Shown here piece after piece: positions 1-8,139 of a stretch of DNA of 64,000 bases. A program made the position numbers and the translations under genes. Below the pieces are notes generated by a model that made no database searches, had not been told where the DNA came from, and was given only the letters and a program-made list of their open reading frames with translations. Origin of the DNA: Janthinobacterium sp. 1_2014MBL_MicDiv (lineage in GTDB: Bacteria > Pseudomonadota > Gammaproteobacteria > Burkholderiales > Burkholderiaceae_D); contig NZ_CP011319.1 of assembly GCF_001865675.1 (NCBI RefSeq), positions 3,348,001-3,412,000 of the forward strand. Reading direction: 5' to 3'. Position 1 is the first letter of the stretch. Every line of letters starts with the position of its first letter.

Positions 1-364
1 GCTTGAACTGCTTCGGATCAGGGTAGCGGAAGCTGTCGCCGCTACCTTTGCGCTTGAATCTGGGGAAGTTGGCCCGTTTCTCGAAGAAATTCTTGTACGC
101 CTTTTCCAAGTTCTTCAAGGCATGTTGCAATGGGTGGCAGGGTGCGGCTTTCAGCCACGGCGTTTGCGTACCATTGCGCCACCCGGTCAAGTGCTTAGCC
201 ATGGCCACGTAGCCGATGAATTTGTTGCCTGCTGCGTGATTTTCTTTTTGCAGAGCTAAGGCTTTGTTGTACACGAACCGGCACGAGCCGGCGAAGCGCC
301 GCATGGCGCGCTCCTGTTCGCCGGTTGGTCTCAACTCGAACCTGTAGGCTTGATATCTTTCCAT
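1..364 (-). CDS. tnpB: TnpB-family RNA-guided nuclease, N-terminal part (runs off the window)
   Basis: An open frame starts at ATG 364 on the minus strand and reaches the window edge without a stop, giving about 121 residues. It begins MERYQAYRFELRPTGEQE and continues with GSCRFVYNKAL, an NLEKAYKNFF segment and NFPRFKRKG, the usual order of the N-terminal helix-turn-helix/wedge region of OrfB/TnpB proteins of IS200/IS605 and IS607-type elements. TnpB is an omega-RNA-guided DNA nuclease that favours element retention. The catalytic RuvC DED residues would lie in the missing part, so intactness cannot be judged. No TnpA (Y1 or serine transposase) is visible upstream, so this may be a TnpB-only element; positions 365-486 hold no other gene. 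Confidence 0.85.
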   Translation of the reverse strand, partial: MERYQAYRFELRPTGEQERAMRRFAGSCRFVYNKALALQKENHAAGNKFIGYVAMAKHLTGWRNGTQTPWLKAAPCHPLQHALKNLEKAYKNFFEKRANFPRFKRKGSGDSFRYPDPKQFK

Positions 365-486
365 GATTCTTCAAGCTTACTCGTGTGAAGGCAGTATCGG
401 CCACAAGAAAGCTAGCCAATTTGCGCCGTATTTTTGCTTGACATGGATTGCATACCGTACTGAATTGCAGCTCCGCTCTCCCTCCT

Positions 487-1485
487 CTACCTGAGCTGAA
501 ACCTCTGCCTCGCGATGACGTCGTCGAGCAAAGAAATGAACGAGGTTGAGATCAGGGCACCCATTTGGCCAAATCCGCCAGGGTGTGGTCCAAAGTTGAA
601 TGCAGTCACATCCTTTTGAGCATCCACGAAGTCATCCATCGTGCCGATGGCATCGATCAGGCCGATTTCCTTTGCTTCTAACCCACTCCAGATTTCCCCG
701 CTGGCGTAATTGACGTCGTGCCGCAGGACGCGGCCGCGCCGTTCCTCTAGTTCGCGCAAAAAGGTTCGCCCTACCCTGTCCACCAAATCCTGCGCCTTGG
801 CTTGCGCGTCCTGGCTAGGCGGTGTGAACGGATTCAAGAATGCCTTCAGGTGACCGGATGCATATACCTGCTGCGAGATTTCCATCCGATCCAGCGCACG
901 CGACAGTTGCCATGGCGCGATGATGGCGCCGATCGATCCTACCAGACTGTATTTTCCCGCGATGATCTTGTCGGCGTGCAACGCAATCATGTAGGCGGCC
1001 GATGCGCCGACGTTGCTGATCGCCGCCACTACTGGTTTCGGGTGCTTTTTCCTGAAAGAGTGAATCGCGTTTCCGATACGCTCGGCCTCGACCGGCGCGC
1101 CGCCGGGACTATCTATCGCCAGAACTATCTGCGTAACGTTGCTGGACTCAAACGCGCGCTTCAGGGCCGGCACGATCTTGTCGGCGGACGCGAGTGAGGT
1201 TGCAGCGATCTCGCCTTCGATGTGCACAATGCCTATGACCGGGCTGAAGGGACCTATTTTAAACTGCAACGTTTGCATGAAAAAGTACAGACCGAACAAG
1301 AGTGGCATGAGAACGAGCAACGACTTCAGCGTCAACGTGAGGTGGCGAGAAAATTTTCGATCCCGTTCAAGCGCCAGGCGTTCTTCCCTGAATCCCGCGC
1401 GTTGTTCGCGTATCTCGGCCAACATCAGTAGTGCGAGATTGGTGGCCTGCAGTTCAGCTTGAATCTTATCGTCTTTATTTTCCAT
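487..1485 (-). CDS. S49-family signal peptide peptidase (SppA-like), membrane-anchored
   Basis: 332 residues. A charged N-terminal segment is followed by one membrane helix at about 49-70 and then a ClpP/crotonase-fold S49 domain. Family landmarks are visible: the DSPGG segment (125-129), the nucleophile Ser in NVGASAAYM (Ser162) and the general-base Lys in SGHLKAFLNPF (Lys214), as in single-domain SppA of Bacillus type. It would cleave remnant signal peptides or membrane proteins within the bilayer. The start is supported by AAGGAAACGCC just upstream of ATG. It lies at the distal end of the transfer region, on the same strand as the tra operon, so it may act on conjugation membrane proteins, but that is inference. 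Family assignment is firm; role in transfer is not. Confidence 0.85.
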   Translation of the reverse strand: MENKDDKIQAELQATNLALLMLAEIREQRAGFREERLALERDRKFSRHLTLTLKSLLVLMPLLFGLYFFMQTLQFKIGPFSPVIGIVHIEGEIAATSLASADKIVPALKRAFESSNVTQIVLAIDSPGGAPVEAERIGNAIHSFRKKHPKPVVAAISNVGASAAYMIALHADKIIAGKYSLVGSIGAIIAPWQLSRALDRMEISQQVYASGHLKAFLNPFTPPSQDAQAKAQDLVDRVGRTFLRELEERRGRVLRHDVNYASGEIWSGLEAKEIGLIDAIGTMDDFVDAQKDVTAFNFGPHPGGFGQMGALISTSFISLLDDVIARQRFQLR

Positions 1486-1515
1486 GGCGTTTCCTTGGGG
1501 GTTAGGCGCGATAAG

Positions 1516-2085
1516 TTAGCGACAACTGCCCCCCCAACCCAGTACGACAGTTTCCCAGGTCATCTTGTCACCGCACGTTCTTTTTTCTTCTTCTCTCCGG
1601 TTTGGCGGTGCACTTCGCATCGGCGCGCCGTCCTTGATCATGGCTTCCGTCGGTTTTGCTTTTTCCATTTCGGCTAATGCGGCGGTGGCTTCTTTGAGCT
1701 TTGAGATTGGGCAGCGCATAACAAAAGCCTGAGGATATTCTTGCGTGCTCGCTGCTTCTCGTGTGACCTTGGAAACACTACATAACTGAGCAGTAACAAC
1801 CCGAAAATATTGATCATCGAAAGCGATGCCATCCTCAGAATGGAGCAGCAAGAGCTGGCCATTCTTACAATGACTTGTTATAAATCGAAGAGCTAGCCGA
1901 GCGTAAATAACGTTCTCGTCTCGCGTGCGTGCTTCGACGAAAGTTCGTTGGGACAATCTATACGTCGTCATCGTCGACAAATCGCAGACTGAGTCGTCTG
2001 TGGGCTTTTGTGCGAGTGCAACCGCTTGCACCGATGAAACCGCAAATGCCAAAATTAGAGCAAAGCTTATATGCAATAATTTCAT
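1516..2085 (-). CDS. Secreted protein of unknown function (189 aa)
   Basis: I do not recognise a family. The start at 2085 (MKLLHISFALILAFAVSSV...) is preferred over the in-frame ATG at 2100 because it gives a clean Sec signal peptide ending near AVALAQ and has GGGGA about 9 nt upstream. The mature part has several cysteines (VCDLST, SHCKNG, AQLCSV, MRCPIS, RTCGDK), consistent with periplasmic disulfides, and a polar charged C-terminus. It sits between the S49 peptidase gene and the end of the tra operon, on the same strand. Base composition is lower in GC than the tra genes. It could be an accessory of the transfer system or independent cargo. Confidence 0.6.
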   Translation of the reverse strand: MKLLHISFALILAFAVSSVQAVALAQKPTDDSVCDLSTMTTYRLSQRTFVEARTRDENVIYARLALRFITSHCKNGQLLLLHSEDGIAFDDQYFRVVTAQLCSVSKVTREAASTQEYPQAFVMRCPISKLKEATAALAEMEKAKPTEAMIKDGAPMRSAPPNRREEEKRTCGDKMTWETVVLGWGGSCR

Positions 2086-2196
2086 AATGTAAATCCCCAT
2101 GAAAAATTAAACCTGTCTATCCCGCTTAGTCTCCCTTGATATTTTTTTTGTTTTTGCTAGTATATTAATATATAAACATGCATTCTTGAGGTTATC

Positions 2197-2526
2197 GTGA
2201 AGGCAATAAGGCAGATGTTTCTTTGTGGACTTGCCGGTGTAATAATTGGGGTTTTGTTGAGTTTCGGCGAGCCTTTACTCTTAGTTGTTGTGGTTGCAGT
2301 TATTGGATTTTTTACACTTTTATTTTTATATGGGATAATTTTTTTGGTTATACTTATTCATGAAAAAATTCTCAGAGAGGATCACTTTTATTCATCGCAA
2401 TTAGTCATTAACACGAATGAATATGAATGTGACGGAACTAAATACTTTAGTAATCCGGCCTATCGATTAGACGAAAGTGGAGATCCAGCTTTGGACCCTC
2501 AATGGCTCATGCGCGAACCACAATAG
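2197..2526 (+). CDS. Small AT-rich membrane protein, unknown function (109 aa)
   Basis: A GTG-start frame with GAGG about 5 nt upstream. Two strongly hydrophobic segments (about residues 8-24 and 26-53, rich in V, L, I and F) are followed by a soluble C-terminal half with acidic and polar residues. The gene and its 5' flank (2110-2200) are markedly AT-rich compared with the neighbouring tra genes, and it is the only plus-strand gene in the left 27 kb, ending 2 bp from the traG stop in convergent orientation. That composition and orientation suggest separate acquisition; surface exclusion or immunity is possible but nothing in the sequence shows it. Confidence 0.6.
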   Translation: MKAIRQMFLCGLAGVIIGVLLSFGEPLLLVVVVAVIGFFTLLFLYGIIFLVILIHEKILREDHFYSSQLVINTNEYECDGTKYFSNPAYRLDESGDPALDPQWLMREPQ

Positions 2527-2528
2527 AA

Positions 2529-5417
2529 TTATCGCTTATGAAAAAATTCTTTCAATTTTTTTATGCCTTTTTTTCTGATTTCTTTCATTTCTTCCGCAAC
2601 AATGTCTGGATCTTCGGTGACTAGTTTGTTCGCCTTGCCGAACAACGACTTTTTCGACGAAATGTTGCCAGTCGGAGTCTCGACAATTCCACTATCATTT
2701 CTAAATTTTTGTTGCCCCTTATTTTTCTCATCTCTGGATTTTTCATTTATTGTTTCTATTTCTGACTGAACTTTCGTAGACGATTTATTAATTCTAGCTT
2801 GCTCTGCTGTCATCCAATCTTCCCCTTTTAACGGTAGATGTGCTGGTAGAGATGCTCCCTCGTCGTTTTTAACGCTGTTTGTAGGACCATTTTGAGTTGT
2901 CGAATGTGTACGTGATTTGTTAGCCTGATGCTTCCTATCGATGTCGGGATGAAGCGATGGATTGTTCTTCATGTCGCGATATGCCACTCTTACGGAATCA
3001 AATGATTCTGGAAAATTGCTGTTCGTGGTTGGCAATATGGGAGTGTTTGCAATGCTTCCGAGATGGGAGTCGATAATAATTTTGGCAGCTGCACTGTTCT
3101 GGTTGTGTGATAGAAGTGATTCAAACAGTTGAATATTGCGGGGATCCTTTGCAAGATCAAAATTAAAAGAATCCCCGCGCGAATACGCTGCCGATATACT
3201 AGTGGCGTAGTTTACTTGTTCGCGCAACGTTGCATCTGCACGCTCCGAGGTCGCTACCGTCTCGGTGATCCGGGCTGCATTTTCGGCGGCGGTCCTTTTA
3301 TCCGAAATAATAGAGTTCAATAAACTAGTATTATTGACTAGCATTTCGCCCCAATCTTTAAATTTTGAAACATCGTCACTACTCAAGTGTTGCCTTATCT
3401 CCGATTCTTTTTGGTCTATTGAGGCGGAGTACTGTTTTCCACCACGGCCTGGTATCGCAAATTTAGCCCCAGGAATTTTCCCCGCTTGCGGCGTGCCAAT
3501 GTTGAGCTCGGCCGCTACCCCAAATGCTACGCTTGCGACCTGTTGCTCGCTCGCCCCCACGGCTTTCCCAATGGTGTCGGTAAGTTGCTTCAGCTCTTGC
3601 GCACGTGCGCCAAATCCTTCCACACTGTTTCTTGTGACACCTTTAGACCGATTTGTTGTAGCACTAGTTCCGTCGACATGCAGCAGGGCATTCGACAAGG
3701 CGGCGGCTTTATCCCTTGCTGCAGCAACAGCATTTGACTCCGCTGCCGATACTTGTTGCGTGGCAGCTGCGACATGATTCTCCGTGACCTTCCCCTCCAC
3801 TATTCTGGATACTGGTCCTTCATTGGCCAACGCCTTAACCGCAGTCAGCCCAGACAACACATTGGTGGTGAAGCTATTTCCTGAAAGATCGTTTTGCCGA
3901 TTCCTGAAGAACGGTGACGAGCGGACAGGCGTCAAGGTCTTCTGATCCATGGCGATATTGCCCATGGATACATTCCCCGTTGCGGCCGAATTGGTGGCGG
4001 TGGTCACGTTTCCTTGCAGCAGGCGCGTGCCATCGATGAGCGCGGTGCCAAAGTTCTCCATGCGCTTGAGAGCGGCCCAGGCAATGAAAGGAATACTCAG
4101 CGTCATGTAACCGACCACTGCTTCGCCGGAAATCGCTGTGGAAAAAATGCCTGATGACGTTGTCAGCGACAGGGCGTTGACGCCGTTGCCAACATTAGCG
4201 GCTGCGGCGAGGTCGCGCATTGCATACATGGTCGCGGCGTAGTTAAGGATGGCATACAACGGCGGCCAAAGCTGGATCCAGATAAGCACAGACGCATAGT
4301 TCTTGAAACCGGCCACGGTATCTTTGCCGTTAGCCAGCATAAGGAGCAGGATCATCAGCGGGAACATTGCGTACGCCACCACTTCGACCACGTTGCGGAT
4401 GACGGGCAGTGCTTGTTCTGCTACTTTTCCAGCGTTGATCCATGCCGCATTGGTCTGTGCCACCGCCTGCGCGCGGCCGATAGCCAGCATCATGGTGGCC
4501 GGATCGTTGACCTTTTGGCTCGCCAGAAGGCTGGTGTCGTTCACCGCATTGATGAGTGCGTTTTGGCGGATGATGTCGGCTGCTGTCGCCGAGGCGTCCG
4601 CGATTCTTGCTTTGATATAAGCCTGCTGAACCTGGTCTGCGATCAGCGCCGCTGCGACCGGTCCGGGTAGCGTCGGGTTCATTCGGAATGCCAGTGTGCC
4701 CTGGATACGCTGTACTTCGGCAGGCATCTTTGCCGATAGCTTGGTATATGCTTGCGGACAGGGAAGCAACTCCGCCGCGCCGGCCGCATTCGTGACGCCG
4801 GTAAACCTGGCAGGATTAGGATCCCCCATGAGCGCCCAAACGTCACCAGAGGTCGCAAATGCTTCCGGTGACAGGTAGCCCGAGGCCAGATCGTACATCG
4901 TGCACTGGTGCAGAAAATTAATCAAATCGTTCCTGAAGTACGGACTTTGGAACACGACCTTGGACGTTTCGCGCACCAGCCGGCTGCCGAACATGAGTCC
5001 ATTGTTCTGATAGCTCAGCTTATCCGGCATGCCGGCCGGCCCCGGGATCACCTGCATGGCAGCCTCTTCGAGTTCTGTCAGGCTGTTGCCGACCGTACTG
5101 GTCAGCGAAGCGAGCACCGCCAGACCGAACGGTACGTTGTTAATGAAGACTTCGGCCGAACCTCCTGTCTTGTCGACGATGCCGACGGTCACCTTCGGCA
5201 CTACGAGTACTGAAAATACCAGGACTACCGAGGCGAGCCACTTCCAGCCCACCATCTTTTCCGGAGCGAAAGCATAGCCGACAAGGGCAGACACGAAGCC
5301 ACACACGACGGTGATGCCAAGCGCATTGCGGTAGGTATTGGCGCCGACCATGGCAGCAACCGCGTTCATGAGTCCGTACAAACTGTCCGAGTTTTGATAA
5401 GCAAAAATTTCCCACAT
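2529..5417 (-). CDS. traG: TraG, mating-pair stabilization / F-type T4SS inner-membrane protein
   Basis: 962 residues, close to the size of F TraG. The N-terminal half is a polytopic membrane domain (TraG_N): hydrophobic segments at about 25-100 and again around 340-450, starting MWEIFAYQNSDSLYGLMNAV, typical of this family. The C-terminal half (from about 480) is soluble, Ala/Ser/Asn-rich and probably periplasmic or translocated. F TraG acts in pilus assembly, mating-pair stabilization and entry exclusion. The start has AGGAGAAATATC before the ATG. It is the last gene of the long minus-strand operon, 25 bp after traH. GC falls toward the 3' end (about 2530-3500), where homologues are usually least conserved. 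Confidence 0.92.
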   Translation of the reverse strand: MWEIFAYQNSDSLYGLMNAVAAMVGANTYRNALGITVVCGFVSALVGYAFAPEKMVGWKWLASVVLVFSVLVVPKVTVGIVDKTGGSAEVFINNVPFGLAVLASLTSTVGNSLTELEEAAMQVIPGPAGMPDKLSYQNNGLMFGSRLVRETSKVVFQSPYFRNDLINFLHQCTMYDLASGYLSPEAFATSGDVWALMGDPNPARFTGVTNAAGAAELLPCPQAYTKLSAKMPAEVQRIQGTLAFRMNPTLPGPVAAALIADQVQQAYIKARIADASATAADIIRQNALINAVNDTSLLASQKVNDPATMMLAIGRAQAVAQTNAAWINAGKVAEQALPVIRNVVEVVAYAMFPLMILLLMLANGKDTVAGFKNYASVLIWIQLWPPLYAILNYAATMYAMRDLAAAANVGNGVNALSLTTSSGIFSTAISGEAVVGYMTLSIPFIAWAALKRMENFGTALIDGTRLLQGNVTTATNSAATGNVSMGNIAMDQKTLTPVRSSPFFRNRQNDLSGNSFTTNVLSGLTAVKALANEGPVSRIVEGKVTENHVAAATQQVSAAESNAVAAARDKAAALSNALLHVDGTSATTNRSKGVTRNSVEGFGARAQELKQLTDTIGKAVGASEQQVASVAFGVAAELNIGTPQAGKIPGAKFAIPGRGGKQYSASIDQKESEIRQHLSSDDVSKFKDWGEMLVNNTSLLNSIISDKRTAAENAARITETVATSERADATLREQVNYATSISAAYSRGDSFNFDLAKDPRNIQLFESLLSHNQNSAAAKIIIDSHLGSIANTPILPTTNSNFPESFDSVRVAYRDMKNNPSLHPDIDRKHQANKSRTHSTTQNGPTNSVKNDEGASLPAHLPLKGEDWMTAEQARINKSSTKVQSEIETINEKSRDEKNKGQQKFRNDSGIVETPTGNISSKKSLFGKANKLVTEDPDIVAEEMKEIRKKGIKKLKEFFHKR

Positions 5418-5442
5418 GATATTTCTCCTCGTTTTCCGGTCA

Positions 5443-6864
5443 TCAGTGCATGTAGGCTGCCCGGCGACCTAACATATCAAGCACATGCTGCGGAATATTG
5501 GCGCGAATATGCCGTTCCAGGTGTTCCAGGTCGTTGGACACCTCCGTGAGGGAGTTCACCTTCTGGTACACGAGGGTCTTTTCGCGGGACAATTGGGCCA
5601 GCATGTCCTTGGCGCGCAGCCGGATTTCTTGGGCTCTCCCCTGCTGTTTCATGTCTAAAGTAAAATCTTTCTCCAGGGCTTGCATCCCCAACCGCAGGTT
5701 CTTCTCCAGAAACATGTAGGCGTAATCCGCGGCAATCACATCCCGATAGGTGGCAATCAGCTGCTCATTGGCTGTGGCAGAAGGAAACGATGCGCCGATC
5801 GACAGCATGCGGTAGACAGGCTCACTGGTCTGGTTCACAAAACCGACCTCCGGCGACATGTTGGGAATCGGTGTGCGCGTCTCGATTTTGTAGGCGATCG
5901 AGCGCATCAGCTTTTCGACCTTGACTGTAAACGGGGTGTGGACGTACTCGGGGTCGATGGTGACCTGGTCGCAGTTGGTGTAGTTGTTGCAGCGCAGGAC
6001 CGTTTGGTGGACGTTGCCGCTCCCGGCATCCGACTGGCCATAGAGCAGCTGGGAGATCGATGTGAAGGTCGGTGCGATCGGATTCGGGTCTCGTCCTTCC
6101 GAATAGAAAATAACGGTCCCGACCATGCTCATGATCATTTCCCGCTCCTTGTCGTCCAGGTAGTTGCCGGCGAGCTTAAGCGATTCCCAGGTGAGGTTGC
6201 CGACGAACGGGGCCTTGTTTTTGACCAGGGGATCGGAAGATTTGCGCGCCGTATCGAGAATAGAACCTTTGTCGGATTTGCAGCGGACGGCTGCGGCGGC
6301 ATAGTCCGATTCGAGGCCCAGCGAGACGGCGATGTCCTCGCAGGCCTTGCTGGAGCTGAACCCCGTGGCCTCGGCGGCCGACGAGACCAGGGATTTGGCG
6401 GTATTGCAGGAATTGATTTGCGCATTCGTCATCATGGACTCGAGGTTTTTGGTCCACTTGGTGATACCGCCGAGCATCGGGGACACCGATTCGAGCGCGA
6501 GTTGAAACGCCACGCCAGGCAGCGCAGAGGTAACGTTCTTGAGCATATTCTTGAATTCGGCCGCTGAAATGTAGGAAAACGAGCCACCGAAAAGATCGAT
6601 GCCGCCGCAGCCAGCTTTGGCCGTCGGGTAGTTGATGGCCATGAGTTGATACGTCTTGTTCGGCGCGCGCAGCATCAGGCTGCCGCCGCTATAGGTGTTG
6701 TAGACCTGGCCACGGAAGGCGCCCGGCGCCGAGTAGTTGCCGATGGCGCCGAGGTCGTTGAACATCTTGTTGACTTCGGCATTCAAGTCACCGGCGAAGG
6801 CCGGATGGGTGCACAGGGTGCCGGTGGACAGGGATAGTGCGATGATGAGTTTGCGCATAGGCAT
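5443..6864 (-). CDS. traH: TraH, F-type pilus assembly / conjugal transfer protein
   Basis: 473 residues with a signal peptide (MRKLIIALSLSTGTLCTHPAFA). The mature protein starts DLNAEVNKMFNDLGAIGNYSAP and includes GCGGIDLFGGSFSYISAAEF, the diagnostic TraH sequence, plus a conserved Cys-rich middle and a C-terminal coiled-coil-like region (about 400-455). TraH is a periplasmic protein that works with TraF, TraN, TraU, TraW and TrbC in pilus extension and mating-pair stabilization. The start has GGAGCTCATC upstream. It lies 11 bp after traF and 25 bp before traG, the F/SXT order. Confidence 0.95.
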   Translation of the reverse strand: MPMRKLIIALSLSTGTLCTHPAFAGDLNAEVNKMFNDLGAIGNYSAPGAFRGQVYNTYSGGSLMLRAPNKTYQLMAINYPTAKAGCGGIDLFGGSFSYISAAEFKNMLKNVTSALPGVAFQLALESVSPMLGGITKWTKNLESMMTNAQINSCNTAKSLVSSAAEATGFSSSKACEDIAVSLGLESDYAAAAVRCKSDKGSILDTARKSSDPLVKNKAPFVGNLTWESLKLAGNYLDDKEREMIMSMVGTVIFYSEGRDPNPIAPTFTSISQLLYGQSDAGSGNVHQTVLRCNNYTNCDQVTIDPEYVHTPFTVKVEKLMRSIAYKIETRTPIPNMSPEVGFVNQTSEPVYRMLSIGASFPSATANEQLIATYRDVIAADYAYMFLEKNLRLGMQALEKDFTLDMKQQGRAQEIRLRAKDMLAQLSREKTLVYQKVNSLTEVSNDLEHLERHIRANIPQHVLDMLGRRAAYMH

Positions 6865-6874
6865 GATGAGCTCC

Positions 6875-7729
6875 TTAACGAGATGAGTAATGTGGTGTCA
6901 GCGGCGCTTCGACGGCTTCTGCGGCGCGCGGCCGCAGGGCATCGATCCGTTCCACCAACTGGCCTTCCGACAGCACACCAAAACCGACCGGCATGATCTT
7001 GCCGGTGATGGGCTGTGCCAAAAACAGCGCCGGAACTTGCTTGACGTTGAGCGTGGCGGCGGTACCGTTGTCGGTGCGGGCATTGGTAAAACCCGGCACA
7101 GCGCCGCCATCCAGGCTGACTGGCAGCACCTGGATACGGTATTTCGTGGAGAATGCACGCAATACCGGCCCATAGGCATGGCAGTACGGGCAATCGCCAC
7201 GGAAGAAGAACATCAGGATGTGGTCGCTCCCGATGTTGGCGAGGGCGGAAGATCTCTCCTGCATTTGCACCTGCTCAAATACCTCCAGCGCCTGGGCATT
7301 CACGGGGCGGCCCTGCGTGGTGGGGTCCAGGTCCGGATTGGCCCACGCCACTTTCTGCGACAGGTCGGCGAACAGCGAGGCATTCCTGAGGACCTTCGAT
7401 TCGAGTTCCATGTAGCGGCGCACATTGGAGATAGTTGGATGCATAACGGCGACGGCCTTGAGCTGTTCCAGCTGCACCTGCAGCTCACGCAGCGCCTTGA
7501 CTTCAGGCGGTGCCTGCGGCCCGGTGGGTTTGATCGGCGCGACGGGCGCAGGCGGTACTGAGGCCCTCTGCGGTTCATTTACTGCCGGGTCGTCATAGAA
7601 ATGCCAGCCGCGCCGCACTTCGGCTTGCGCGCCAGCAGCGCGGCCTATTGCAGGGACACTGGCGGGAACCTGGGCGTGTACTGCGCCGCAGGCGAGCAGC
7701 ACTACCAGGCAGTAGTCGTACCTTCTCAT
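6875..7729 (-). CDS. traF: TraF, thioredoxin-like F-type pilus assembly protein
   Basis: 284 residues. A signal peptide (MRRYDYCLVVLLACGAVHAQ) is followed by a Pro-rich linker and the WHFYDDP-type segment typical of TraF, a helical region at about 75-140, then a thioredoxin-like domain with the CPYC redox motif in FFFRGDCPYCHAYGP and the cis-Pro region KQVPALFLAQP. F TraF normally lacks the CxxC; here it is present, as in several TraF and TrbB relatives, suggesting real disulfide chemistry. ATG 7729 overlaps the stop of the preceding small gene (ATGA), and traH follows after 11 bp. Confidence 0.93.
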   Translation of the reverse strand: MRRYDYCLVVLLACGAVHAQVPASVPAIGRAAGAQAEVRRGWHFYDDPAVNEPQRASVPPAPVAPIKPTGPQAPPEVKALRELQVQLEQLKAVAVMHPTISNVRRYMELESKVLRNASLFADLSQKVAWANPDLDPTTQGRPVNAQALEVFEQVQMQERSSALANIGSDHILMFFFRGDCPYCHAYGPVLRAFSTKYRIQVLPVSLDGGAVPGFTNARTDNGTAATLNVKQVPALFLAQPITGKIMPVGFGVLSEGQLVERIDALRPRAAEAVEAPLTPHYSSR

Positions 7730-8139
7730 CGCGTTTCCTCCCGACGCAGATTGGCGGGCGGCTGGCCATTGCGGCAATAATTGATGCCGATATCGATCGT
7801 TTGTTTGTTTGGTGCCTGCCCTGCCGCGAGCCTGACGCCTTCCTGCCAAAATCGGACGTTGAGCCGGCGGCAGCCATCCTGGGCGTAGCGGGCCAGTGTC
7901 GTGACCTCCATGAAGAGCGCAGAGGTGGCAGAGAAGCGCCGGGTGATCGCGTCCGCCAGTTCTCCCGTCAGCTTGCCGGCTGCACGGCCGTCGGGTGCAT
8001 CGATGGCCGCCAACATCAGTACTTTCGGATCGTTCACCGCCACGCGGGGTGTGGCTTCCGGAGCCGCACTGGTTGCGGCGCCGAGCATGGCGGAGCAAAG
8101 GGCAAGCAAAACCTTGCACGTCGTGGTTCGATTCAGCAT
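7726..8139 (-). CDS. Small exported tra-operon protein, unknown function (137 aa)
   Basis: Signal peptide MLNRTTTCKVLLALCSAMLGAATSA, then a short mature domain with DPKVLMLAAID, RFSATSALFMEV and two cysteines (DGCRRLNVRF, GINYCRNGQP). It overlaps traN upstream (start at 8139, traN stop at 8133) and traF downstream (ATGA), so it is translated as part of the transfer operon. No F plasmid counterpart that I recognise sits in this slot; several small periplasmic proteins occur between traN and traF in F-like systems. Translational coupling makes it a real gene; function is unassigned. Confidence 0.7.
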   Translation of the reverse strand: MLNRTTTCKVLLALCSAMLGAATSAAPEATPRVAVNDPKVLMLAAIDAPDGRAAGKLTGELADAITRRFSATSALFMEVTTLARYAQDGCRRLNVRFWQEGVRLAAGQAPNKQTIDIGINYCRNGQPPANLRREETR

